NCBI GenBank assembly: GCA_049700155.1
Contig: JBNAVX010000145.1
Coordinates: forward strand, 1 to 5,460
Reading direction: 5' to 3'
Length of the DNA stretch: 5,460 bases
Source: JACAEY01 sp049700155
GTDB taxonomy: Bacteria; Nitrospirota; Thermodesulfovibrionia; Thermodesulfovibrionales; SM23-35
Of the stretch, positions 5,444-5,460 are shown piece after piece (position 1 is the stretch's first letter; each line of letters opens with the position of its first letter). Position numbers and translations under genes: made by a program. The notes under the pieces were generated by a model. It saw nothing but the letters and a program-made list of their open reading frames with translations, was not told the origin of the DNA and ran no database searches.

Positions 5444-5460
5444 CCGTCATTCCCCGATTT
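5444..5460. repeat. Possible fragment of a CGTCATTCC-type dispersed repeat at the edge
   Basis: The last bases contain CCGTCATTCCCCG. This resembles the start of the CGTCATTCCCGC...GCGGGAATGACG palindromic repeats that I associate with intergenic regions of many Nitrospirota and deltaproteobacterial genomes. Only one end lies in the window, so the palindrome cannot be confirmed. Confidence 0.3.

Larger units (their letters stand above)
5303..5460. other. Leader region upstream of the hydrolase gene
   Basis: This region holds no convincing gene. On the minus strand it must carry the promoter for the hydrolase gene, but I find no well-spaced pair of -35 and -10 boxes. A perfect TTGACA (5338-5333) is followed by TATAAA only 12 bp later, too close for a standard promoter. 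A second ribosome-binding-site-like copy lies at 5397-5406. The right edge carries a possible dispersed repeat fragment. Confidence 0.4.

Noticed and set aside
1..5460. tRNA, rRNA, CRISPR array, insertion sequence or classic riboswitch
   Set aside because: By eye I found no regularly spaced repeats, no terminal inverted repeats with a transposase, and no tRNA-like fold. Nearly all of the window is occupied by five well-supported protein genes.

Overview
The window is AT-rich bacterial DNA dominated by one leftward (minus-strand) gene cluster for interconverting pyruvate and phosphoenolpyruvate (PEP). Read in the direction of transcription, the order is: a nicotinamidase/isochorismatase-type cysteine hydrolase (5302-4778); a 105-bp AT-rich gap with an imperfect hairpin; a pyruvate,water dikinase regulatory protein of the PPSR/DUF299 family (4672-3812); PEP synthase PpsA (3804-1417); a small UPF0146 protein with a Rossmann-like fold (1420-1028); and a second, divergent PPSR/DUF299 paralogue (1031-189, with a possible GTG start at 1046). 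The last four genes are packed into a clear operon: a 7-bp gap, then a 4-bp GTGA overlap, then a 4-bp ATGA overlap. Translational coupling is therefore likely.

PpsA makes PEP from pyruvate, ATP and water, the entry step to gluconeogenesis. Enzymes of this family are switched off by phosphorylation of a threonine two residues before the catalytic histidine (here Thr403 and His405). PPSR proteins add that phosphate using ADP and remove it using Pi. The operon therefore encodes the enzyme and, unusually, two candidate regulators of it. It also encodes a UPF0146 protein, a family I know mainly from archaea, wedged between the enzyme and the second regulator. That arrangement is the most interesting feature of the window. 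The upstream hydrolase has the active-site layout of nicotinamidases (NAD salvage) and may be transcribed separately.

The left end (1-188) holds no intact gene I can identify. It has a 37-codon plus-strand reading frame (103-216) that runs into the tail of the second regulator gene and looks like a gene remnant. No intrinsic terminator is visible for the leftward operon. The right end (5303-5460) is the leader of the hydrolase gene. It has a strong ribosome binding site, a second copy of that site about 90 bp upstream with no gene behind it, and at the extreme edge a CGTCATTCC-type sequence resembling a common dispersed repeat.

The organism cannot be named from this window. The AT-rich composition, the tight operon, an archaeal-type protein in a bacterial-type operon and the edge repeat would fit an anaerobic Gram-negative lineage such as Nitrospirota or a deltaproteobacterial relative. 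This is a guess from general knowledge, not a demonstrated assignment.
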